This document shows positions 7,618-14,943 of a stretch of DNA of 26,038 nucleotides, piece by piece. Made by a program: the position numbers and the translations under genes. Within the stretch, counting starts at the first letter, position 1. Every line of letters starts with the position of its first letter. Below the pieces are notes generated by a model. That model saw only the letters and a list, made by a program, of their open reading frames with translations. It searched no databases and was not told the DNA's origin. The DNA comes from CAZYSK01 sp964649415 (GTDB taxonomy: Bacteria; Chloroflexota; Anaerolineae; B4-G1), in assembly GCA_964649415.1 (NCBI GenBank), contig CAZYSK010000081.1, forward strand, positions 1 through 26,038, written 5' to 3'.

Positions 7618-8948
7618 ATGCCAGACGGAGAATTAGCACGCTCGGAGATGTTCTCAGGCGGTCTGAGGATTGGGTCCAGATTGATCCCAGCGAGTCATAC
7701 AAGGAGGTCACTGTCCGACTCTGGGGCAAAGGTGTAGTCCTCCGTCGAATAGCAGCCGGGTCAGAAATCAGCGGCGTTCGACGTATTAGGGCCCGTTCGG
7801 GCCAGTTCATTCTCTCCCGTATCGATGCTCGTAACGGCGCTTTTGGGCTTATCCCGGATGCTCTAGACGGGGCTGTGCTGAGTAACGACTTCCCAGTTTT
7901 TGACGTAGATCACTCACAGATGCTGCCGCAATACCTGTCGTGGCTAAGCAAGACGAGGGGCTTCGTGGACCAGTGCAGAGCAGTCAGCGAGGGGACAACC
8001 AACAGAGTCCGGCTCAAGGAGGATAGATTCCTCGCAATCCAAGTAGTGTACCCTCCCTTGTCTGAACAAAGGCGGGTAGTTGCAGCGATCGAGCAAGTGG
8101 CGTCCAGATCTCATGAGGCGATTAGGCTGAGGAGATTGGCTGCCGCTGAGCTCAAAACAATGTGGAATTCGCTCCTAGGTAGCAGCTTTCGAGCGGAGGA
8201 GTCCGAGCGCTGGTCAAGTAAGGAATCTGCCGTCACTGCTTTGGAATCCCAGGCTGAGGCTTGGAAAGGGACCGAGCTAGCGAGATACAATAACGCGCAC
8301 CCAGCCAAGCCCAGTTTCTATCCAGATGGTCCCCACAAGCTGCCACGAGGCTGGGTGTGGACGGACCTGGGAAGTGTGCTCACGCATCTGGTCGACTGTG
8401 TCAACGACACACCAGACTTCGTAGATGAACCCACAGGCTTTCTTGGACTCAAATCCTCAAACATCCGTCCCTACGGCCTGGAGTTGCACCAGCGCTGGTA
8501 TGTCACCGAAGAGGACTTCGGACTGTGGAACCGACGGGAGCAGCCCCAACCCGGAGATCTAATTCTGACTCGAGAGGCACCAATGGGCAACATCTGTATA
8601 CTTCCAGATGAGATCACTGCATGCCTCACCCAGCGGCTCATGCTCCTTCGCTGTGACTCGAGGTTCGTGTCGAACAGGTACTTACTCCACTACTTGAGCT
8701 CCCCACAATTCAATGACCAGATTGATGAGAAATGCAGAGGTATGACCGTTCCCCACATCCGTGTGAAGGACACGCCCGCATTTCGAGTGCCATTGCCTCC
8801 CCAACAACTGCAGGCACGAGTTGTCAGGTACTTGGATGGCTTGAGAGAAAAGGTGGTTGCCGTACGAGATCTGCAAGCTGCAACTGACCCTGAGATTGCG
8901 GCCCTGCTACCTTCATTCCTCGATCTCGTCTTCAAGGGAGAAGATTGA
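7614..8948 (+). CDS. hsdS: Type I restriction-modification specificity subunit
   Basis: DNA-recognition subunit that sets the bipartite target of the methyltransferase and restriction complex. The 444-aa protein has two target-recognition domains, about 8-160 and 240-400. Each ends in the usual conserved phrase plus coiled coil: VVYPPLSEQRRVVAAIEQV near 142-160 and VPLPPQQLQARVVRYLDGL near 390-410. LPRGWVWTDLGSV opens the second half as in many HsdS proteins. The start is a TTG overlapping the hsdM stop by TTGA; the nearby ATG at 7618 is in another frame. The stop overlaps the start of the HD-like gene (TGATG), so four genes are tightly coupled. The target sequence cannot be predicted from this. 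Confidence 0.93.
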   Translation: MNARRRISTLGDVLRRSEDWVQIDPSESYKEVTVRLWGKGVVLRRIAAGSEISGVRRIRARSGQFILSRIDARNGAFGLIPDALDGAVLSNDFPVFDVDHSQMLPQYLSWLSKTRGFVDQCRAVSEGTTNRVRLKEDRFLAIQVVYPPLSEQRRVVAAIEQVASRSHEAIRLRRLAAAELKTMWNSLLGSSFRAEESERWSSKESAVTALESQAEAWKGTELARYNNAHPAKPSFYPDGPHKLPRGWVWTDLGSVLTHLVDCVNDTPDFVDEPTGFLGLKSSNIRPYGLELHQRWYVTEEDFGLWNRREQPQPGDLILTREAPMGNICILPDEITACLTQRLMLLRCDSRFVSNRYLLHYLSSPQFNDQIDEKCRGMTVPHIRVKDTPAFRVPLPPQQLQARVVRYLDGLREKVVAVRDLQAATDPEIAALLPSFLDLVFKGED

Positions 8949-11083
8949 TGGCCGAGGAGCTGCGGTTCATCGATCCAGCAGTCTCATGTGAGGTGGTGCT
9001 CAGGAAAGTCAGCAGAGCCCTGTACGTAGTTGCCGAGGACCAATTCGAGCGCCTCCGCAAGGTTCGCAATCTCGGACTGGCTGGCCAGTTCCACCCCGCA
9101 GCAACACACAGCCGGCATGATCACCTCGTGGGGCTAATGCGGTTGTTCGAGAAACTTCTACTTCAGCCTCACGGAGACGGATTGCCCAAGAAAACACTCT
9201 GGTCCTTCTGGTGCAGGCTTTGCTTTGGCCAGACGGGGCACGCTGCCTTCAGCTATGATGCCGAGAAGGCCGTCCTGCTGGCATGCCAGTTGGACCCATC
9301 CTTTCGACAAGAGTTTGTGGATTTCCTCGCACCTGTCACCGAGGAGGCAAGTGTTACTGGCAGTGAGACTGGTGCGGGGAGCAGTGCTGCCAAGAGCAAG
9401 AGAGGGGCCGAGTGGCTAGCCGCAATGATCGATGGGAACAACTGGAAGCGGGTACACCTCTGGGTTGCTGCCCTGAAGCTCATCCAGCACGCTCGCCTTG
9501 GGGGTGTGTTGAGCCAGGAGGAGGGCAAAGAGCCAGGGTTCGACAGGCGCGCCGCTCTCGATATTCTCGTCAATCCCGAAAGCGAATGGGATGACAAAAT
9601 CGTCAGATTGAACTGCCTCGACGCGGTGGTCAGAGATCTGACCTTCACAGGGCGCATGAATTTGGTGCTCGACGTAGATCGTCTTGTAGCCACTGTCAAT
9701 GTCGATGATCCCATGTGGGGTTTGTTGGAGAGCCTCGGCAAGTACTTGACGGCCACCATGTACGCCTCCCCCGAACGACAGATGGAATCTGCGCTGTTTC
9801 AGCGCGCACTAGCTGAACGTCTGACGAATGGAGCAGTTTCTCTTGAGGAGCTCTTCGGAATCGACCATAGAGACTGCCTATCAGACGACGATCTCAAGGC
9901 AAGGATGCTGCGGACCACTCTCGGCAAGCAGATCTTCGATCAGGAAATCCGCCAGGGGTGGCACACGTGGCACATTCGAGCGGCCATTGACAAGGAGAAA
10001 CCTCCATGCACAACCGAGATGGAGCTCCTCAGCCAGAAATCTCGAAGGACTTACTTGTCCTCTCCATCACGGCAGAAGGTCCTGTGCTACAAGATGCTAG
10101 GTGGAGACGCACTGGGCTTGGCCATACGCCACAGAGGTAACGTCGATCGGTCGACCCCGGCCACGTTCCTGAGAGTGTGCCGGGCGCTCTCCCTCCATCA
10201 GCATGCTGTGGTGAATCCGTCTGACCTGTTCCAAGCGACGTCCGAGGCGATCATCGGCAGGAGGATTACCCACGCGATAGACAGCATGATCACACTTCTG
10301 TCGGATCTCGAACTTGAGACGGACGCTCTGAAGCGAGCCGCAAACTACGTCCACGGAAGATACCGCCCCAAGGGGCAGACCATAGATCAACTGAGTCTTG
10401 TGATTGGTGGAAAGGGCTACCCCATTTCCGGTCAGGTCGATGATCTATTCCTCAGTGTAATGCACGCCGCGCTGGTGAGTGATCCGGCTATGCAGAACCG
10501 TCTCGGCATGCCCGCAAGGCAGGCAAGGGCTATTCTATGGAGCCACCTGCTATCTCGACAATCGGTGTATTTCAAGGGTAAGGTCGCCGTGGTGATAGCG
10601 AATCTACTGAGGGACGCTCAGCGGAAGCTGGGCGCGAGGACTGCTCGGAGACAAGCAGGAGCCGCGCAGGACCTAGAGACCTATACATTCTTGGAGGCGC
10701 TGCTGTCTCCTGCAACGGAAGTCTCGTTTCGGATCGTGCTTCCCAACTTCACTGTTATGAGCGACGAGAACAAACCCGAGAACGAGTACGATGTCGTCTC
10801 GCTCATGCTGAGAACGCACGGAGCGGCAGAAGCGTGGGTGTGGGGTGTCACATGCGACAGCAACGTGCAGAAGAAACAGAGGGATGATCTCGCGAAGATC
10901 CAGAAACTGAAGAATATCCTTGGGACTCGATGGGGCGGTGAGATTCGGACCGTGACCAACTACGTTCATCTAGACCGGCATGCCATCTGCGTGGAGGTTG
11001 ACGGACGACAAGACAAACGCGCATTTGGCAAGTCCGCGACGCGTGGCTCTGATCCGGACACCGGTGTCTCCGACGAGGCATAG
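8948..11083 (+). CDS. SAMHD1/dGTPase-like HD-fold protein with degenerate active site, coupled to hsdS
   Basis: A 711-aa protein whose start ATG shares one base with the hsdS stop (TGATG). The N-terminal part follows the SAMHD1-type HD family: DQFERLRKVRNLGL (31-44), PAATHSRHDHLVGL (50-63) with the first metal His at H54, then LCFGQTGHAAFS (91-102) where family members have 'LxHDxGHGPFS', and LNCLDAVVRDLTFTG (221-235) matching 'xxxxDYLxRDxxxTG'. The fold signature is clear, but the catalytic HD pair is replaced by residues of FGQT, so phosphohydrolase activity is doubtful. The C-terminal ~120 residues contain NEYDVV (612-617), AEAWVWGVTCD (627-637) and a Lys-rich helix, reminiscent of a PD-(D/E)xK fold without an obvious ExK. 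It is probably a fourth component of, or passenger on, this type I system. I know no standard name for it. Confidence 0.7.
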   Translation: MAEELRFIDPAVSCEVVLRKVSRALYVVAEDQFERLRKVRNLGLAGQFHPAATHSRHDHLVGLMRLFEKLLLQPHGDGLPKKTLWSFWCRLCFGQTGHAAFSYDAEKAVLLACQLDPSFRQEFVDFLAPVTEEASVTGSETGAGSSAAKSKRGAEWLAAMIDGNNWKRVHLWVAALKLIQHARLGGVLSQEEGKEPGFDRRAALDILVNPESEWDDKIVRLNCLDAVVRDLTFTGRMNLVLDVDRLVATVNVDDPMWGLLESLGKYLTATMYASPERQMESALFQRALAERLTNGAVSLEELFGIDHRDCLSDDDLKARMLRTTLGKQIFDQEIRQGWHTWHIRAAIDKEKPPCTTEMELLSQKSRRTYLSSPSRQKVLCYKMLGGDALGLAIRHRGNVDRSTPATFLRVCRALSLHQHAVVNPSDLFQATSEAIIGRRITHAIDSMITLLSDLELETDALKRAANYVHGRYRPKGQTIDQLSLVIGGKGYPISGQVDDLFLSVMHAALVSDPAMQNRLGMPARQARAILWSHLLSRQSVYFKGKVAVVIANLLRDAQRKLGARTARRQAGAAQDLETYTFLEALLSPATEVSFRIVLPNFTVMSDENKPENEYDVVSLMLRTHGAAEAWVWGVTCDSNVQKKQRDDLAKIQKLKNILGTRWGGEIRTVTNYVHLDRHAICVEVDGRQDKRAFGKSATRGSDPDTGVSDEA

Positions 11084-11114
11084 CCACGACCGTCCTGCGA
11101 CAATGACTTCGCTG

Positions 11115-11213
11115 TTTCGGGCTTGCTGCATTTGCAGACTAGGGAGGCTAGCTCCTGTGCTACCGACGCTTTGCAGGGGGTCCGGGAGTAGATATCGTGG
11201 CCCCGGACGATCC
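11115..11213. repeat. Diverged ~100-bp direct repeat, copy A
   Basis: Starts TTTCGGGCT, shares GCTACCGACG, TTTGCAGGGG, TATCG and CCCCGGACGATC in the same order with 17009-17107, roughly 75-80% identical with two 1-base indels in the second half. It contains a 7-bp stem GTCCGGG/CCCGGAC (11180-11186 and 11202-11208). It lies 31 bp after the last gene of the hsd cluster. Its nature is unknown; the GGGGTC(A/C)GGGA...CCCC core recalls REP-like elements mobilised by IS200-type transposases, but that is a weak resemblance. Confidence 0.7.
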
Positions 11214-11313
11214 GAGTGTTTCGGACGCTGCGAGGTCCAATGTGGCGGAGCATTTGATTTCCACTCGCGGTCCGTCCTCGCGGCTAAGGATGATCACTGG
11301 AGGCGATCCGACA

Positions 11314-11820
11314 ATGAACATCAGCGACATTGAAGAATCTGGCGTTGAGATTCTCGCGCTGTTGCGCGCCTATCAGTATGGCCCACTTGACCGCCGAGAA
11401 ACGCGGATAGACCCTGTGGTGCTTGGCTACTTCCAAGGCCGATTCGGAAAGATGTCCCGCCAACACTACGTTCGCATGCACAGCAAGCCGAAACCGCAGA
11501 GAATCGACTTCAGACATGGTACTCACAACCCAGTCGTTATTGAGTTGGCTGTTCGCCCACCAAGCGGACTGCGGGAACTATATGGTTCGCAGAACAAATC
11601 CGAGCTGCGCAAGCTCACGCGTGTGTTGCCCAGCCAGGCTAGACTCCGTGTGCTCCTTCTTCTGGATCTGTTCCACAAGCCGATTCCACTTGCCAACTTG
11701 AAGGCGACGTACGACGTGCAGAACGCGGGGCGGGGCAAGTTCAAACGCCACAGAGTCCGTGTCATCTATGTTCACAAGGACGTTCAGTACAATTTCTCCT
11801 GGGATCCGAAGACCAAATAA
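11314..11820 (+). CDS. Hypothetical 168-aa basic protein
   Basis: Not recognised. Starting at the ATG at 11314, which has GGAGG 9 bases upstream, the protein reads MNISDIEESGVEILALL..., with a central basic region (FGKMSRQHYVRMHSKPKPQR) and a helical part ending in FKRHRVRVIYVHKD and a beta-like tail (QYNFSWDPKTK). LRVLLLLDLFHKPIPLANL could be a helix-turn-helix-like segment, but I cannot confirm it. The open frame extends to 11197 without a better ribosome site, into a region close to repeat A. It is the first gene after copy A and stands alone, 176 bp before the next unknown gene. Its place in a defence block suggests, but does not show, a related role. Confidence 0.65.
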   Translation: MNISDIEESGVEILALLRAYQYGPLDRRETRIDPVVLGYFQGRFGKMSRQHYVRMHSKPKPQRIDFRHGTHNPVVIELAVRPPSGLRELYGSQNKSELRKLTRVLPSQARLRVLLLLDLFHKPIPLANLKATYDVQNAGRGKFKRHRVRVIYVHKDVQYNFSWDPKTK

Positions 11821-11996
11821 GGAAGCTCGCCTGGTTCCGAGAATTTCTGTTGGCGAATCGCGGACGTAGCCAGATTGATCGGTCTTCTCAGCTGCTACAG
11901 GTAGAGGAAGCCAATTCCTGCTAGCTCGAGTGTCGAAAGATCGCGTTGGCGCTCCAGTAGTGGATCGGTGTCGTTGCAGATCAGCGGAGTTGAATC

Positions 11997-12536
11997 ATGC
12001 GATCATTCATCTGTCTCAACCGCGGCGGTCGGCCGTACAAGCTTGCCTGGTTCAACGAGGACTCCAAGGGAGTCTACATCGGCATGTACGGAGCTGTGGC
12101 AGGATTTCATTTCTCTTATCATAGCGATGGCACGAGGCACTCCAAGGGTGCTCTATTCCCTGAGCCGATACTTCAGCACAACGCGATTCCGATCGCCAAG
12201 ATCGAGACCTTCCAGCAAGTAGTGTTTCAGCTCACGCCACTCTCCGACGAAATCATTGCGATTACTGGCTTCGAGCACACGAAGGAGGACGACAAGGCAT
12301 CGACAGCTATGTTCCTCGACGAGGCCGCCTTTCCAGAGAACACATTGGCCGTGGATGCGTACCTGGTCAACCGGACTTGCGAGAGGGACTTCCTCGACTT
12401 TCTGTTTCGGCGATTCCCGGATGACCAGTATTCACTGGTATCACTGGTTGTTCAGGCCCTGGAGTTCTTCCCCAAGCACAAGCTCGGCCTCGCGCTGCTG
12501 ACCGGCAAGGGTGTGATCCCGCAGCAACGGGGTTGA
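11997..12536 (+). CDS. Hypothetical 179-aa protein
   Basis: Family not recognised. The ATG is preceded by GGAG with a 7-base gap. The N-terminal half is beta-rich and aromatic (RPYKLAWFNEDSKGVYIGMYG, then FHFSYHSDGTRHSKG, residues about 12-50), followed by beta-like segments around 60-95 and a helical C-terminus (CERDFLDFLFRRF, LVVQALEFF). The motif HFSYHSDGTRH is histidine-rich and may be a binding site. There is no signal peptide or membrane segment. It lies 283 bp upstream of the OLD-family nuclease gene, separated from it by a remnant gene on the other strand, so it is probably transcribed separately from OLD-UvrD. Confidence 0.7.
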   Translation: MRSFICLNRGGRPYKLAWFNEDSKGVYIGMYGAVAGFHFSYHSDGTRHSKGALFPEPILQHNAIPIAKIETFQQVVFQLTPLSDEIIAITGFEHTKEDDKASTAMFLDEAAFPENTLAVDAYLVNRTCERDFLDFLFRRFPDDQYSLVSLVVQALEFFPKHKLGLALLTGKGVIPQQRG

Positions 12537-12549
12537 ACGCCGAGGAAAT

Positions 12550-12564
12550 GCTGGCCTTGCCAGC
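12550..12564. terminator. Short hairpin between convergent gene ends
   Basis: GCTGGC CTT GCCAGC is a perfect 6-bp stem with a 3-base loop, 14 bp after the 179-aa gene and 12 bp before the end of the minus-strand remnant. No T-run follows, so if it terminates transcription it is weak or Rho-assisted. Confidence 0.3.
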
Positions 12565-12575
12565 GTCAAGAACGC

Positions 12576-12686
12576 TTATCGGACAGCCATACGGCCGAGC
12601 CGTGCGGCGATGTCATCGTTGTCGGCAACGATTCTGGATGTCACACTTTGGAGATCTTGCGGGAAGATCAGTCTTTCGGCACAGGA
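12576..12686 (-). pseudogene. 3' remnant of a paralogue of the right-end HTH/terminase-like gene
   Basis: The last ~36 codons before a TAA at 12576 encode VADNDDIAARLGRMAVR, matching the C-terminus VANNDDIAARLGRTAAP of the gene ending at 24949. The match continues weakly upstream (PQDLQSVTSRI versus LEALQGITASI). At DNA level the 50-odd bases around the shared hairpin (TACGGCCGAGCCGTGCGGCG) are nearly identical. Upstream of about 12686 the similarity vanishes and there is no start, so only the tail of the gene survives. It sits between the 179-aa gene and the OLD nuclease, in the opposite orientation to both. It marks a former right end of this or a related element. Confidence 0.75.
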
Positions 12687-12819
12687 CCCCGGGCAGGAAG
12701 ACGCAGGTTGCGGACGGTCGTAGGCTCCGAGGTCATCAGCTCGTTTTCTCTGGCGGGGCTTCGTCAGCGAAGAGAGGCACCATGGTGCGGGCTCCAACGC
12801 GGAGGGCAGGTGAATCCTT

Positions 12820-14943
12820 ATGCACCTGATCGAGATACGGATCGACAACTTCCGGCTGTTCGGAACGGACACACAGGCGCTTGTCCTTCCGATCCGGCCG
12901 GGCCTCAACGTGCTGGCTGGTGAGAACGACGCCGGGAAGACGGCTGTCATTGACGCGATTCGGCTGACGCTAGGCACAACAAGCCAGGAGTTTCTCCGCA
13001 TCTCTGAGGAAGACTTCCATCTTTCAGGTGACACACGTGCAACCGACTTCACCATTCGGTGCAGGTTCGCAGATATTGACGAAGGCGTCGGAGGGTCACT
13101 CCTCGAACACTTGTCCTACGAAAGTGGGCAGCCTTGTCTCTACGTGACCTTCCGTGCCACGCGCAATGAGGCATTGAGCGCGCGGCGACGATTCAGTGTC
13201 GAAGTCAGATCCGGGCCCGACGGCAACGGGCCGAAACTGGAAGGCGAAGCCCGCGTCCTACTCCAGGCAACCTACCTCCGCCCCTTACGTGACGCCGAGC
13301 GTGAGCTAGCCGCTGGACGGAATTCTCGACTGTCCCAGATACTCCAGCACACCAAGGAGATCGCAGAGCATAAGGACGAAGTGTTCGAACCGGCGTCGTT
13401 TGTGAGGGCTGTGACGGAGAAGGAGGAAACAGAGTTCCCGAAAAGCGTTGCGAATGTCTCGCGTCTTGCCGATCACTTGATCCAGGAAAACGAGGGTATC
13501 ACGAAGGCCAGGGGCCGGTTGGATAGAACCTGCCTTGCGGAACTCAGCTTGGGCGACGAACAACTGGGAAGCAGGGTGTCTGTCACAGACATCGCGAGCG
13601 CCGACCAGCGTCTGCGAACAGTCCTGGAGAAGCTCGAACTTCGTCTTGCCGCGTCTGGCGACCCTAGGGGCCAGCTTCCGCATGGGCTGGGCTACAACAA
13701 CCTTCTATTTATGGCATGCGAGCTCCTGCTCCTTGGGCAGGACCGGGACACTCTTCCACTCTTGTTGATAGAGGAGCCTGAGGCGCATCTTCACCCACAG
13801 CTTCAGCTGCGGCTTATGGAGTTTCTACAGGAAGAGGCCGCTTCGGCAGTGGGCAGGCAGGTGCAAGTCATCATCACAACGCACAGCCCTAACCTGGCTT
13901 CGAAGGCCAAACTCGCCAGCATGATCCTCTTATTCCAGGGACAGGCATTTCCACTAGCACCGGAATACACCCTGCTGTCCAAACCAGACTACCGATTCCT
14001 TGAGCGATTCCTGGATGTGACGAAGGCAAACCTGTTCTTCGCGAGAGGCGTCGTGATTGTAGAAGGCGACTCTGAAGCTCTGCTCCTGCCTTCCCTGGCT
14101 TGTCTGGTGCGCCGTGATCTCACACGATACGGAGTGTCAATCGTGAACGTAGGAAGTCGTGGCCTACGGCGGTATGCACGGATCTTCCAGCGCAGGTCGA
14201 TGGCAGACGGGAGCATCGCTCCTGTCATCCCGATCCATGTGGCGTGTCTGGCAGACCGTGACATCATGCCAGACTGCGCCACCGAAGCCTTCGGTTTGAA
14301 GGACCACGGAGACGACTCAGAAGGAAAGAAGCGAGAGCCGAAGTTTGAATCTGATCTGGCCGACGAGGCTGCGCGCCAGAGTCTGATAGAGGACAAACGC
14401 CGCGGCGACGGCGAAAACGTGAAGACCTTCGTGTCAGACCACTGGACCTTGGAATACGACCTTGCCCACGCTGGGCTCGGCTGTCTGCTTTCGCAAGCCG
14501 TCGCCTTGGCCAAGGACGAGGTGCGGCAAGACCGGAAGAATGACGACCAGACTACTGTCTCGCCTAAGGACGACGCAGGGGAAGACAAGAAACGAGTCGA
14601 GGACGCAGGGAGCAGCCGCGAGAAAGTCCTTCGGAAAGCGACGAAGGCGTGGGAACAATTGGAGCATGAGCATCAGGACCGGAGTGACAAGGCAGAGTTC
14701 CTGTCATGCAAGGCCTATGAATCCCTGCGCAAGAGCGTATCAAAACCGATGGCGGCCCAGCACTTGGCATCCCTGTTGGAGGAATCCTACGATCAGAAGG
14801 GCACGGAAGAGGCGCGAGAAAGACTGCGGAAGTGCGTGCCCAGCTATATCCAGAAAGCTATCGAGTATGTGACGTGCGCGAATATCTCAAACCGAACGCC
14901 TGAGTCGTCCGGGGAGACACGAGTAGAGGAGCTGGAGGAATGA
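12820..14943 (+). CDS. OLD-family ATPase/TOPRIM endonuclease (GajA-like, class 2 OLD)
   Basis: ATP-regulated DNA nuclease of the overcoming-lysogenization-defect family, 707 aa. The N-terminal ABC-type ATPase begins MHLIEIRIDNFRLFG and has Walker A GENDAGKT (34-41), Walker B IEEPEAHLHPQ (317-327) and H-loop TTHS (353-356). The TOPRIM domain follows, with VEGDSE (414-419) supplying the first acidic residues, NVGSRGL in the middle and ADRD (478-481) as the metal-binding pair. After about 560 there is a long charged stretch (KNDDQTTVSPKDDAGEDKK) and a helical tail. The ATG has AGGTGA six bases upstream. Its stop overlaps the UvrD-like start by ATGA. In the Gabija system GajA degrades DNA when nucleotides are depleted during phage infection; this protein is longer than typical GajA (about 580 aa), so it may be a variant. 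Confidence 0.9.
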   Translation: MHLIEIRIDNFRLFGTDTQALVLPIRPGLNVLAGENDAGKTAVIDAIRLTLGTTSQEFLRISEEDFHLSGDTRATDFTIRCRFADIDEGVGGSLLEHLSYESGQPCLYVTFRATRNEALSARRRFSVEVRSGPDGNGPKLEGEARVLLQATYLRPLRDAERELAAGRNSRLSQILQHTKEIAEHKDEVFEPASFVRAVTEKEETEFPKSVANVSRLADHLIQENEGITKARGRLDRTCLAELSLGDEQLGSRVSVTDIASADQRLRTVLEKLELRLAASGDPRGQLPHGLGYNNLLFMACELLLLGQDRDTLPLLLIEEPEAHLHPQLQLRLMEFLQEEAASAVGRQVQVIITTHSPNLASKAKLASMILLFQGQAFPLAPEYTLLSKPDYRFLERFLDVTKANLFFARGVVIVEGDSEALLLPSLACLVRRDLTRYGVSIVNVGSRGLRRYARIFQRRSMADGSIAPVIPIHVACLADRDIMPDCATEAFGLKDHGDDSEGKKREPKFESDLADEAARQSLIEDKRRGDGENVKTFVSDHWTLEYDLAHAGLGCLLSQAVALAKDEVRQDRKNDDQTTVSPKDDAGEDKKRVEDAGSSREKVLRKATKAWEQLEHEHQDRSDKAEFLSCKAYESLRKSVSKPMAAQHLASLLEESYDQKGTEEARERLRKCVPSYIQKAIEYVTCANISNRTPESSGETRVEELEE

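Noticed and set aside
7618..7620. ATG at 7618 as hsdS start
   Set aside because: It is in a different frame from the HsdS coding sequence; the TTG overlapping the hsdM stop is in frame.
12576..13055. A 159-codon minus-strand open frame ending with the remnant
   Set aside because: Only its last ~36 codons resemble the HTH gene; the rest runs antisense through the 5' end of the OLD nuclease and reads as shadow sequence. I kept only the remnant.
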